Made by a program: the position numbers and the translations under genes. A DNA stretch of 64,000 bases from Lethocerus indicus (Eukaryota > Arthropoda > Insecta > Hemiptera > Belostomatidae), in assembly GCA_019843655.1 (NCBI GenBank), contig JACDQD010000002.1, positions 6,210,585 to 6,274,584 of the forward strand, in the 5' to 3' direction. Shown piece by piece: positions 19,537 to 33,141 of the stretch. Each line of letters starts with the position of its first letter. Within the stretch, counting starts at the first letter, position 1. The notes beneath the pieces are model-generated. The model worked only from the letters and a program-made list of their open reading frames with translations. It ran no database searches and was not told the origin of the DNA.

Positions 19537-22456
19537 ATCTAAATATCAATGCATAAATATTATTTGACATAGCTTTCTGTTATGTAATTGTTGTTAGAAT
19601 TTAATTTGTTTGACTATTGATATAAGGTGTTAGTTTAAACCTATAGACCTGACTGTGGACATAATGAATGAATAATTACTGAAGGGAGTTTTATAGAACA
19701 TAGTAAAAGACGAAACTCTCAAACTCATTACATCTCAAATAACTCCATATCAATTTTTAATGGTTTCCTGATATATTTACTTTTAATATGTGGAATATAA
19801 GAATTATATTACAAACCTGTGAATCTTAATTTGAGTATGATAGAATTTTGAAAGATATTATATATTGTTATATTAAAATATCAGCTGAATAAACAATTTT
19901 TAAAATCATTGATAAATGCATGCCCTGGAGATGAGGCCTGCTCTTCATATATTAATTATTGTTACCCAAAATAAATTAATGTGTATTTTTTTTCTCAAAC
20001 CAATTTTTTATATTCATAAAAATATATAAAATACGCTTATCCATACAAAATACTGAAATTATAATTATATTGTGGGAACATTATTAATATTTAGTTATAT
20101 ATTAGTTATATATATAAAATATGAATATATATTCCTTTTTTCAATATTTTTATTTTATCCTTTACAGTTATGAAAAAGTATTTTTTAGGAATATACTTTT
20201 ATTAATGAAGAAAATTGGAGTTTTTAACTCTATTTATTTTTAAGTCTATCAAGATCTATTACGAAGATGTTTTGGGTAAAGGGAATAAATAATTTAAACA
20301 TTGAGAACATCAATAAAGAAAAGGTATATTTTTGATTTTTAGTAAGTTACAAAACATTAATTTGAAGAAATATATGTACACATTGCATAAGTGAAGCATT
20401 CACTCTTAACCTGATTTTTTTTAAGGAGTTTGGTAATTTTTTTGAAACACTTTCTTGTACAAAATATGCAATAATTAATCATTTGTACCTCTTTAAATAT
20501 AGGCAATGTATCATGGCCCATTTAGTATTTCATTAACACAAACATTTAATTATGGCAATTAGTGAAGAATATAATCTGCCCAATCGGGAATTCAAGACAT
20601 GTTTTCTGACGCAAGATATACATTAATATTACATGAAGAATGTTAGATGTAATCACTGAGCATTGATAAGAGTGTATGCAGTTACAGAAGTATGAATTCG
20701 TAAAAAGAAAATAATGTAAAGTTTTACCGAATAAAATAAATCTTATCAAAGGTAAAAAATAAAGAAACCATTTAATTGCAAACACTCATGTCTGATCTGA
20801 TTATTCAACCGTAGTTGCACAATGATATGTGGAAAGTTGATGAAACAAATATGTCAGTTGGTGACGAAACCTGGCAATCTTCAGGTATATTATTACGCAA
20901 AAAGTCTTGAAAACACCCTTCATTCAACAATTAAATATAAGCTATAGGGTGAAAGATCAGTTGAAACAATCACACATCTAACAATGCCTTAGTGCACATT
21001 TAGGTATTCATAAATGATACATTAATATAACAACAAACACCAACTCATTTCTATAAATTATTACATTGTGCATTGCATGGTGACTATTTAATACCAATCA
21101 CGTATATAAATTCTATCAATAATTCTTTATGTAAGCTCACATTTTTAAACATATTTACATAAATATCACAGTTCAGAGAATATAAATGGGCCACTAATTC
21201 TAAGAAACGTTTTGTTACAAATGTTTTATATGAACACAACCTTGAAATGAAATAGAATAAGTCTTGTATATAACATCTTATAAGATAAAAAATGAGAGCG
21301 AATAAGAAATATGCATGCAGAATTACACATTTGATATAATGAATTATATATATACTTTTAGAGGGTACTATGAAGGTCTGCGAGGGTTAGTAAGATTATG
21401 GAAGGGATGAGTGTCCGCCACCGCTCTCTTCTTTGGTGGTCTTAGCGTAATGCCATCGTCAGTGCCTAAATATAGGGGGGGATTAGTTAGGACGCCAAAT
21501 AATAGTATAGCTGCTCTGAAAATATCTGGACTCAAATAATAAAATTATAGCCAAAGTAAAACAATTACAAGGCCTATCAAAAGGAAAATAACTGATTACC
21601 TCTTCCCAAACACCAAGGAACTAAAACTAATGCTAAGACGATTATAGTTAAGCCAAAGTAGGCAAAAACAAGAATAAGACAAGGATAATAGCTCAAGTGA
21701 AAGGATTAGAACTGATTAAATAATCTATTTACATAATAATAGTAAGAGAAGAAAAATGCTATAGCAATATAAGTAGTAGATTTAGTTTATAAGTATCTTA
21801 GTGCTTAGTTTAAGATACCTTAATCATTCTATGAATGCCTGCGTTTAGTTACAACACAGTGTCACCTGTAAGCATGAACATTTTTATTTTATGTCCTAAC
21901 TAATCCTTGGAGATAGGTACTGATGATGGCTTTAAGCTGAATCCGGCATACAAGTGGAACATGAGTGGTGATGGAAAACCATTGCTTCGATAAACTATAC
22001 TTACTATAATAAAGCTGGTAAAATTAAGGACAGTGGAAGCAGAAGACATATAGGTCAGTATTAATACAATACGGGGAAGAGTGAAACAATTCATAATTTC
22101 ATAATGATGTTATATAATAAGAATTTGATAATTATTTTGTAATCTATGGGTTCATTATTTAGTGACCCTTACTATTTCTCCTGACTGTGCACTGTATGTA
22201 CTTTCATCATAAATATTATTTTTAATATGTACAGGTTTTGACTTACACACAAATGTCCATCTTGGCATTTAATACAAAGCCGGAAATCAAACCAATAGCA
22301 TAAAACCTTCCATTCAGTTATTACAGTCAGATTTACTTATAAAATACGATTTTTCCTTTCTTTTCATCATGCTAAAAAATTAATCTTTAAATGACAATTT
22401 ACATATTAAAATTTACAGTTTTCTTTTTTCCTTTTTCTGTGGTTTCATGTCCAAGC
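19537..22456. other. Intergenic region between F-box and adhesion genes
   Basis: Very AT-rich 2.9 kb. It should contain the promoter of the F-box gene (near 19.6 kb) and the 3' UTR of the adhesion gene. The one coding-like item is the candidate terminal exon at 21368-21465. A minus-strand AATAAA occurs at 21883-21888. Nothing else was recognised. Confidence 0.4.
21368..21465 (-). CDS. Candidate orphan or alternative terminal exon
   Basis: On the minus strand an acceptor (ATATTTAG) is followed by 98 bases that complete a phase-1 codon and then encode 31 residues ending in TAG. The peptide begins TDDGITLRPPKKRA and is basic and hydrophilic. Its codons look more coding-like than the surrounding AT-rich sequence. 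It lies 1 kb downstream of the last exon of the Ig/FnIII adhesion gene and has the same phase and length (98 nt) as that exon. It could therefore be an alternative last exon giving a product without the GPI signal. It could also belong to another gene, or be chance. Confidence 0.3.
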
Positions 22457-25400
22457 TCAAAGGAAGTGACACGAAATTAGGAATGTCAGGAAGCCGGCAA
22501 CATTGTTTACTCCTTTTCCTAAAGCTATCACTCCCAGATCTCTAACCTCTGACTCTGCAAGCGAAAAAAACATGTTTTCCATCATTTTGTTATAAAAAAA
22601 GATTAATCATTCACAAATTCAGATAAACAAACACATACCAGGAGGTAGTAAAATCTCTCGAGTTGATTCCCAAGAAAATCCATCTGAAATATTTTCATAA
22701 TTATTCATTTTATGAAAGCGACAGATTCAAATAAATTATACGAAATACTTTGTAATGTTAATTTAAAGACACACTTATAAAAAATAAATAAAATACATTT
22801 AAAATATGTCTGTAATATGTATATTGTTATTTCTACTTATTCTTTTCACAGGTTTCCGCTGTTCGTTAAAATCATAAGGTTTTCTCTCAGAATATGTAAG
22901 ATAGTTGATAACCATGTATCAACCGATTTTTGCCGCCCCATCTACAATATATTTTCGCCCCGGGGGGTTACTCCACCAAATACAACTCTAGTTGTTTCCA
23001 GGTATGTAGGTTTTACTACAAAACCCATGTAGGCTCATTAGCATTCTGCGAGCAGGCTCAACTGCGCAGTCTTGTTTACAGGTTAATGAGGGAAATGGAA
23101 ATTTTAGTTCATGAAAGATACTAATTTCATGTTGCACAGTGACAGTACTCCAATTTAGAATAGCGAAATACCATCGGTATCATTAAAGTCTTATAGACCA
23201 AATAACATTCAATCTTAATTGATTAACTAATCCTATACCTATTCCTCTGGTCGTAAAATGCAACACATCCGACATTCGGCTCCAGCCGAAGTTATTCCTC
23301 GCTTGAACTTTGGCTTCGTACTGCGTGGCCGGCTCCAAGCCGCGTATCAAATAAGACATTTCTTGGGTGTCGTCGTCGCTGTAACCAGCTGGCAAGGTTA
23401 CGTCTGTCCATTCTCTCATGTAGTAATACGTCAGATTACCCTGAATTCATGACAATTCGATAAATGTTACAATATAAACTGTACTGAAATGACAATGTAC
23501 GAGAAAAACGTTTTGATATAATGATATTGGTAAACGTTTAGTGACTGAAATATTAACAGGCTAACGAAGCTGCGGGTTAAAACGCAGTCGACTAACTCTG
23601 CTACTTTCAAACATAGATTACATTAGATGTAGGTAATTTAAAATTTTAAACGGGTATTATTGTTTTTATTTGAATTATTCTTTCAATGGCCGCTATCTGG
23701 AGAAAGGGAAATAAAATTACCCATCTGTCGTGAACGAAGTTGGTACTAATATGAAGTCCTGCCATCTGGCTCCTTCTGAAGTAGAGGCGGTACTCTTCGA
23801 CTGGAGTGTAGCTGAACACCGACCAAGAGATATTGTAACTGTCGCGCCATTTTGACAGGTTGGGGCTTCTGAATACGACAGTGTGCGGCTTCCCTGTTTT
23901 GCCAAGTCGGAATTAAGTAGCGAAATCGTAATCGAATTTACTGCGATGTACGCTCGAATAAATTAATACTCGTATAAATCGAATAAATCGTAGTTTAGTA
24001 GTCTGGTCATTAACAGTTAGGCTTTAGCGAATCCAGCAAGAAAAAGGTCTTTGAAAATAATTTATATTTGACTAAATATTCACTAAGTATCGTTAAGACA
24101 AAATACCGATAGGAGGTCACATCTTGTAACAATAATTATATTAATTGGAATACTAATGTAGATTACTGAAGGATGTAGGAATAATATTCTTTACCGGAAA
24201 GTACAATATACTGCCTGGCCTTGCCGAGGTTATTGTGCGCTTCGCATGTGTAATTGTCGAGGTCTTGTAGCTGGACTTGCCTGATGATTAGGCAGTGTCT
24301 GTTTCCCTGACGATCGTTATCGTGATCGTCAGTTACGTCCAGTCTCAGAGTAGATCTGTACCAGCGAACCTGCAGCAGATCAGTCAAAAATTATATTAAT
24401 GCAAGTAAGGTCTATAATGTTAAAAGTCACACAGTACAAAGGAGAAGAATTATAATCAACTTGTGTATCGTCGGACATACTAAACTCTGTCTGTTATTAT
24501 TCATCATTAATAAATAAAGAACGTACAAATAAATGGAAGTTCGTAAGATTCACGAAAAAAAACAGATATGTCTCTGTAAGAAATTGATACTTTTACCGAA
24601 CTCTCCCAACTGCATTTTGCGATATTTAAATCACCGCCTAATTCGTTAAGTTTCGAAATTAAAAATTGATTAACCCGACCGCTTAACCGGTCGACTTTGA
24701 CGGCAACAGTTATGCAAAACCGGAGTAAGATGCATCCATTTCCTTGTCGGTTATAATTTCCAAACTATTCGCCATGTTATGCATACCAATGGCCGCCTTA
24801 TGCAAATTGGTAGACGTCGAACACGGGGTGGAGCTCGGGGCTGATTAATTTGGTATTCTCTTCTCGCGCCTAAACGAATTTCATGTCAATGCTCCTCCGG
24901 TCAACATCCACTCCTCCCCGCCTAATCCCGTGTAGAATGAAATTTCCCAAATTAACTCCCGAATGTAAATCGGGCCGAATAGGCTAATTCCAGCCGGCGG
25001 TCTTGGGTACTCCCGTTTCCTATTAATTCGTATTTTTGGACGGGATAACTCGGCCACTTGGCTTTGCTGATCTATCCGATTAGACGGGAATTAGGATTAG
25101 AGGGATTGGCGCCCTGAGAAATCTCGCAGGAGGCCCGGTGTTTACGCAGCTGGTGAAAAGTCATCAAGTTGGCGTTCAGGTGGAGGGCGGAATCCTCACA
25201 AACAATACTCCTTCTGACTCCCGGGTAGACTCCGTGTCGCCAACTCTAAACTTCCCATCACCAGACATAACACAGATTCCTAAATAGTTTCGTATTCCCT
25301 TCCACAATGGACTATTTCAACTTACTCATGCCCATAAGAGAACCTAATCTTTCAATATTAGTTATGTTGTTTGTTTAAGTCAAGATAGATTTTTCCAATG

Positions 25401-28400
25401 AATGTGGATTAAGTGTAGGGCCATAAGTATTTGCATCGAGAAATGGGGATTTTGGGAATTTAATATGTATCGACTTCTTTTAAAATAACGCATAAGTGTT
25501 CATCAAGTAGACAGCGTTGTCCGAGGGGAATCGTGGATTTTTTGCTATATTCTACACGATTTTTACTGTAGTATCGATTCTTAGTTTAATTTTATGGACG
25601 TACTCCGTTTTACACTTCTGTTTTTCAAAGAAACGTTGCCCCAGTAATTGGATTAACGGTTAAATGAACATGATATAATTTCATTCAATATCATACTATT
25701 GATATTTTAATAGCAACATTTCAATGACCCCTTACACTGTAATAAACAGTAAGGTTCAGTATTATTGACATATTTGAGATGTAATTATCGTATTCTGAGA
25801 CATTATATTTATAATTAGACTGACTTCTGCGGGCGGCTCGGCGTAGACTATGCAACTCAAGACGGCGTGCTGTCCTATGCCCGAATGTACCCATGGATTT
25901 TCTACAATCACTTCAGGAGAATCTGAAACAGTGAATGGACATTAGTCGATATTTATAATGCTTAAACACACATTATCACACTCTCAGAGTATACTATATA
26001 ATAAGATAAAACACCACGGTATCTACCATTATTTCTACCCATAACAGTATGCATGTTAAGTAAGTCCATTATATGAACTAATACGCCTCTTATGAGTATT
26101 GAATATTCGAATGCACTACCGTCCTGACTAAGCTTAGTAAGGTGTAGAGAGATCTTTCTTCTAGTCTACAAGGACAAAATTGTGTTGCACGCACATTCGT
26201 CTTTGTATCCATTAGAGGGACACAGGCGTAAATGGTGTTTTCTTATGCTTCTCATTGTAAAATTCAAGCCGGCCCCGATAGTGCGGCGCCCGCTCCAGTG
26301 TTAAATTGGACGGCGTCAATTCATTTCACAAACGGTTTGCTGCAGCGGCAGTGTTTCCGATAAGAGTGTTTATTGGCCGGAGGGAGGCGACAGCGACAGC
26401 GACAGCTAGCTAATGTGTGTAAGGAAGGAAGCGATGGGGCGGGGGCTTAACAAGGCTTTCATGTAACACTGCTGGGAACAAACCTGCTGTAAAACAGATG
26501 GCTGGAACAAAAAACCCCTCGAGGAGCCCCTCAGGCACCCTTCTTTACTTTTTCTTCTTGGCCCCCCCCCCCTCTTCCACTTCGCCTTACAAACGCCGTC
26601 GAGAAAATTACGGCTAAATTATAATTTTATTTGCCCCAGGATTTGAACCACCTCCCTCACTCATTTTATTCCATATTTTTTGAGCCGCTATTTTCGTCGA
26701 GAGCTGGAGATAGTTTTTTCGCCTTGAGAACGCTCCGGGGTGGGATGAAAAACCAGTCTTGATTGTGGAATTAAAATTGTCTACTCCTCCCGATGACCAA
26801 TTCGGATTACAATGCGGCCTGTCTATTAACAGTAGACAGTAGTAGACGAACACATTAATACTAATAATATTCGATTATCCTGAAGTTGATACCGCTGTAC
26901 GTTCAAATACAGAAACGTCGCCTGAAGGGACTGACTGCCTCGATATATCGTAATGTGGGCTATATCCCGTAGTCTAACAACATTTAGTACTCTACCATGT
27001 TAGTTACAGTCAGATAACTGTCATTTGTAAGCGCCGCGTTACCGGTGTTTCACTACCCCGTATACTGTTTTCGGTTATGTAGTCGGTTATTAGAATAATG
27101 TTAAAATCACGCTCATATACGGGCACGATACGGACGATTTATTTTTACTTTCTTCACGTCGATGTCCGTACCCTTCGTCAATCGGGTAGAAAATTAAATC
27201 GGATTGTATATCCGGCCTATACATTATCTTGACAGAGACAACCATGTGGTATAGTGAGATATAGTTAAGTCGGTCGGCCCAGCGGTTGGGTACGGCCGAT
27301 GGTACCCGATAAAAAGTTTGCCCCGAGATCCCCTGCGAAGTTTTCAAATAATAAAAACAATTCCCTCAGTCGAACCCAAAGGCCGCGTTTCCTCTCGGGG
27401 AAAGAAAATTCATCAATATGTTATACTTTATCCTTTTTCCGAGCAGTAAAAAATATTCCCTTTGTGTTCAGCTAGGTCTGATCTGTCTAGTTGGGAGCTA
27501 TGGGTCTATTCAATATCAGTAGTAAAGTTATAATACTCTTACATTACACATGGAAGCTTCGCTTGGCTTTTGTGAGTCAAATATGGAATGCATATTACCA
27601 ACTGGTTGCAAAGCACATGGACAAAGAAATCTCTGAATTATTTCGCAAGAGCGCAGAGTGATCATTTCAAATATTCCGAAATGAAAGAAATATTTGGATT
27701 TTCCTGGTAGACGGTTCAAGGCAATATCAAATTAACTTTAACTGCTTCTTGGAAAATATATTCGTCAGAAAAATAAATTTTGTATTTATACCGAAATAAA
27801 TAAGGCATATAGAATTATAAGGGCGTGTATGAAACGAGTGTATGAAGTTGAACCTTGCTATATTGCAGGAATGAATTACATGACAATTAATTAAAGTGCG
27901 AAATACGATGTCATACTTACAGAAGATAAAAATACGACCATAAATTCGTACTGTATTGTAATTTTTGTACTAATTTATATTGCATTGTAGATAGGATCAA
28001 TACAAAGCGGAGTACGGTCCTGTAACTATAATTCTTTTGGATGCTGGAAAATTTATTATATCTGAACTAATAACCGTCGCTGCAGGCGGGCAAAGAATGC
28101 TTCCGGTTCCGAAATTCGCAAACGGATTCAAAGAGACGGGACAAAATGATTTATTTTCATTGGAGAGGGTTTTGGGGGGGCCAGTTTGGTGGGTGGGTGG
28201 GGGCGATATTACTTGGTCTGTGGCGCGTATTTATACAGGCCGGGAAGTTTGATTAGAAAACTAGAGCGGTGCAATCATTTGAGAGAGAGAGCGCCCACCC
28301 AATAATACCCGTCCGCCAATTGCCTACTGTTATTTCCCAAAGGCATAAAATATTCCCCTGACCGCTGCCTGTGATGACTCTCACAAATGCAGCCGCGTTA

Positions 28401-31400
28401 TTAAGTATCGCCAAAACCGCAAGGATTTAGGCGTTTCAGACGTTTATTTTATTCAACTGCGAGTCATCGTCTTATTCAAATTTTAATTTCTTGTGTCGTG
28501 AGTTTGTAAATCGATTGCGTTTCATTCGCAGTTCCCGTCAAAAATATTACTACCTTATAATCAGTAATATAATTTTCATACCTGTACGTTAAAGAATAAC
28601 GTTGTCAATAATATGGAGAGCCGTTACGAGTTAAGTGCGGTTTTTGTTTTAATTTCAAACTTCCAGGTGACTTCAACTCACTACGAACGGCCCTCACTTC
28701 TACCTCCCTCCGAGCCAAGGTTGTCAATATCGTTAAATGGAATTTTTTCACGTTTCGAAACGTACCCAATAGTACCGATGTAGGAGATACTGATAGGTCT
28801 AGATTTTTTCAATTAATTTCTAGGAAACGCAAAATAAAATTCAAAATAAGAGGTTAGAGGAATAGTTTATTTCGGCGGGTCGGTTATCAGTTCCCGTTTT
28901 CTAATTGGGGAGGCGGGCCCAGAAAGGGTCGGGGTGCAGTTCATTTCGGGAGCGCCCTTCATTACGGTTCTTGGAGGCCTATACCGGCTAAAGAGCGTTA
29001 ATTTCCCTAAGAGGCGGGGGATGGGAGGCCCTTAAAAGCGGCGTTTATTCCGACCGCGTCCCTTTATAAGGCACCTGGGCGTAGGTTTCATTAGTCGGCT
29101 TGGCGGAGGAAGCGGCTGAATTATTTTGCTCGCGGGGATCGAAGGCGGAGGCGGGCCTCGTGTTGTCCGTGGCCGGGGTCTGGGTCTGGGTCTGGTTCTG
29201 GTTCTGGTTCTGGTTCTGGGTGTGCGTCATCGGCCCAAACCCGATAGAGGGTCGGCGTCTGCCCTCGAGATTGATGCCTGTCATTTAGCCCCCCGTCAGG
29301 GTGTAATATCGCTAATGCACCCCTGGATACCGCCTCCTGATACCTCCGCCGGTAATTATTTAGCCGACATGCAAATGTCACTGCCGCTAACGGGACTTAA
29401 TACCGTTTATGCCCCTGTAAATACGGGGGGGGGGGCGCTACAGTTACGGACCGGCCGACCCCACTATCTTGATCCCTCCCCCCTCTGAAGTGACTCTTAT
29501 ATTAACTTCCTAACCGTCTATTAATAACACTTTCATTATCTTAAGCATGCATATACATCTTATACTGTACATATTGTATTCTGTGTTGAATATCGACAAA
29601 ACTTCCATTATTTTTATTCCCACTTTTATATGTTGACGTAATTTAATAGTATATATGCTAATTAATTCGTCTCATTTGTTGGGAACGGTGGAAACGAGTT
29701 TATTTTAGTTAAAAAAACGTCCAAAATGTTAAAAACGTCAGCGGAAATAAGGAAGGCATTCTGAAAGTTCCAATTAATCGAAACGACTGTTTAGGATTCT
29801 TTAATTAGCGGTCGACTGAAATGAGACTTTCTTTTTTTTCTAATTAGTAAAATTAAATTCTCAAATAGCGAACGGCGCACGACGGGTAAACCGTGGCCGG
29901 AGGCGGTTAACGTAATTGTTCGGCAACAACTCAAATTTAAATTGCTAATGCAATTGTCATTCGATTAACAATGAATATGGACCGCCGAATTAAAAACAGA
30001 AACCGGCTTAAACCGAACGGTCCGACAATTCAAAATATGGCTTTCGGTTTTATATGCGGGAGTTAATCAGAGTAATTATTTCAATATATTATCGTTCATT
30101 GACGGTATGTCCCTCATCACCAACAGTGTTACCTGACCCACCGGTTAAAATGTTTATTTCAAGTATGTTGACATAAGTACTTTTATTATATTACTAATTG
30201 ATTGTTACACCGAGTAATAATTTTCCTAAATATAGCAGACTTCCCACAAATGCCTCCAACTATTTCAGCACTATTTCCGTGGTCCTCAATTATAACTTCG
30301 CTTTGAGCCGATGTAACTCGAAGGGTGGCGAAAAGAAATGATCGGAGGGCTTCAAAGGGAAGAAGGGAGGAGGAAGGTGGGACGAATATGGCGGTGAAAA
30401 TGATTTTTGAGCGGGACCCTCCCCCTCCACCGGCCCTCGTGTAAGTGCCGAAAGCACTTACTCCGAGGAAGTAGAGCCGCGACGGATTCAGAAATCGTGG
30501 AACTAAGAAAGGCATTTCAAACGCCTCTGAATTATATATAGAGGGACTTGTACTGCACCTGTCCCTTTGTTTGTCGCCCTGCCCTCCAGGCCCCCAATCC
30601 TCTCCTACCTACCTACCTACCTACCTACCTACTTCTTTCTTTTTTCCAAATATTCACAGCTCACGAGTATTTATCCGACCTTGAAGACACTTCTCTTTTT
30701 CCTAAAGAAAAGCAAACTGCATTCCATTAATGCCGAAGTAGAGAGGCCTTGCTCTGAAATTGTTATAGCGATGTGATATATAAGTGGACCTTGTACGCCC
30801 TCGCCCCGAGCTATGTATTACATTTGGTACATTCTGTTAATGTGTACTACAATCTAATAAGAACGAGTACTTGAATCTGCAATAAACATTTTAATGATAT
30901 AGTGGTTAAAATTGTCCAAAAATATTTAAACTAAAGTGTTGATAATCACGATAATAAACGCTGTTTCTCGAAGAAATTTCTTTATACATAAAACTGCATT
31001 ATATTAATATAACCATTATCAATGACCACTGGTAAGAATATCACTTGTTAAAGTGAAAAAAAACAGCAAGCAGGCTGTTTTTTTTTACTTAACAGCAGGC
31101 TAAAGTAATAACTTGATCGATGGTTTTTTTTACGAATGGTTACATGATTATTTGTATCGAAAAAGTATAAAAATTGACATAAATAAATTCTAAATTTGCT
31201 GCTCAGTAGATAAATGTACTGCATTCTACTTGTGTGGCCGCTCCTTGAGTGGAAGCCTATACATAGGATTTATTTCGGTGCTTGAGTTTAGACCGGATCC
31301 TGTGCTCAAATGCACAATCAATGGAAGGACCGCAGAGAATGTTGCAATTTTCCATTGAAGAAGAAAGGAACGGTTTTCTCAATAGGTTTTCAGTCAAAAG

Positions 31401-33105
31401 GCTTTACCGGAACTCCGCGAGAAATTTATCGAGCGAGTGATGTTGCCCTTTAAAGATTCTATCGAATGGTTTTCTGCAGAAATCGCGGTGAATCGACGAA
31501 AAATAATACGAATTATATTGCGATAATAACAGCGACAGCTATTGTTTACCGGATCTATTTTTAGTCATTTTAAATTAAACCTTCTTAGAATTAGCTATTT
31601 CAATTTCATACAGCCACTGTAGTACATAATACCATCAATTCTGGCTTGTCAGTACGCTATTTGCATTACAACTCTGGATTAGGATCGCCAGCCTTAAAGG
31701 TGGAATTGGAAGCCGAGTCACTAGTACCAGTTAGCCAACTATAAGGATTAAACTGAGTTATTGCCCATCTGGCGGTGATTGATGCGACCGCAGCCCCATG
31801 TTCCAGTTCCCACTTATGTGCGCCCCCCCCAGAACTCCTATTTAAATATCAGTGTATATTATACATAGGAGAACGGGAGCTGGAAATGGTCATTAATTGG
31901 CGAAAAGCTAATTGTTATCGACAGAACGCTAATGCTGATACCAAACTGGTTTATCTTTCCATGTACTTTCTGCCAGTTATCACAGTTCTCCAATTTCCCA
32001 CGCGAATAATTTACGCATTGACCGGCTTCATTTTCTTAACAGCAGAAGGCTACTGCCATTTTTCCAAGCATTAAACATATATTATACATATTGTCAGTAA
32101 TAAAATATAATGGCACATTCATGTAAATAAAGGTCGAATGAACTGAAACGTCCAAGTCGTTCTCATTGTAACACATTAAAAAGTATATAAAAATTAAAGT
32201 GTTTTCTAAATTATTCTAATTCTACTGAAAATTAAAAGAAAAAGATGTTCAAGAAGGTTGCAGGAAATCGAAATCAAAATTACAGCTAGATTGATACTCG
32301 CGACATAAATTTTAGTCGTTAAAAAGACTCCAATAAGTAAACGATCGAAGGTTATCAATATTTATAAGACACCCCTACTGCGGATTGTTTTAATTCAATT
32401 ATTGGTGCAAAGCGCTTTACCGTGACTCGAGGCCGGCATACCGAAGACTGAAGGTGGATGCGCGCCGCGGGACAGCCGTTTACCCCGTGTCCTCCTCCTC
32501 CCTCGAGGGGCGTCCAATCTTTTCTTAGAGCCTGATGAAAATTCTACGTGTCCTGAAAAGGTTACGTTAGGTTCCACTCCCCCCCGGGAAAAATCCGTAA
32601 ACCCCGCCGCCGCCACTCTCAACCTACTGTCTCTCTCTCTCTTTCTTTCTCTCCCGAATGATTATTAACCTTCTCGCCGGTGACGGCCGTAAAATGCCGT
32701 CCAGTAAAGAAGAAATAATAAGGTTATGACCGCGGTGGGGGTACGAACAAGGCTGGTGCGCAAGAAAATTACGTAATTTAATTTTGTTTCACACTCGGCT
32801 CATTGTAGGATCGGGTCCGTTCTGAGACCAATAAAGTGGGGAAAATATCATACGACCGAGAACATTAAGACCCTGAATACTGACCGAGTGTTGGGAAACT
32901 GCCATTATTCTTTCTGTAATCTCTAATGAAACCCGACGGCCTTTGAACTTTGAAATAAAACCGGTCCGAGATGATAGATACGGCGGTAATATGAATGACC
33001 CCCGTAATAAGATGGCCAGTGTCCGAGATCTGCTGATCCGCCGCATTTAAACAGGCTGACGGCGGTCCGAAACGGCCCATTTGACAACCGCCGTGCTGGC
33101 ACAAT

Positions 33106-33141
<36 letters not shown>

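Noticed and set aside
21913..21995. Plus-strand open segment starting after an AG and reading TDDGFKLNPAYKWNMSGDGK to a stop
   Set aside because: It begins like the minus-strand candidate exon, but there is no plus-strand partner exon nearby, the acceptor lacks a pyrimidine tract, and the TDDG match is short enough to be chance.
26610..26660. GGTTCAAATCC on the minus strand, resembling the B box or T-loop of a tRNA gene
   Set aside because: The flanking bases do not form a T-stem, and no matching D-arm, anticodon arm or acceptor stem is present.
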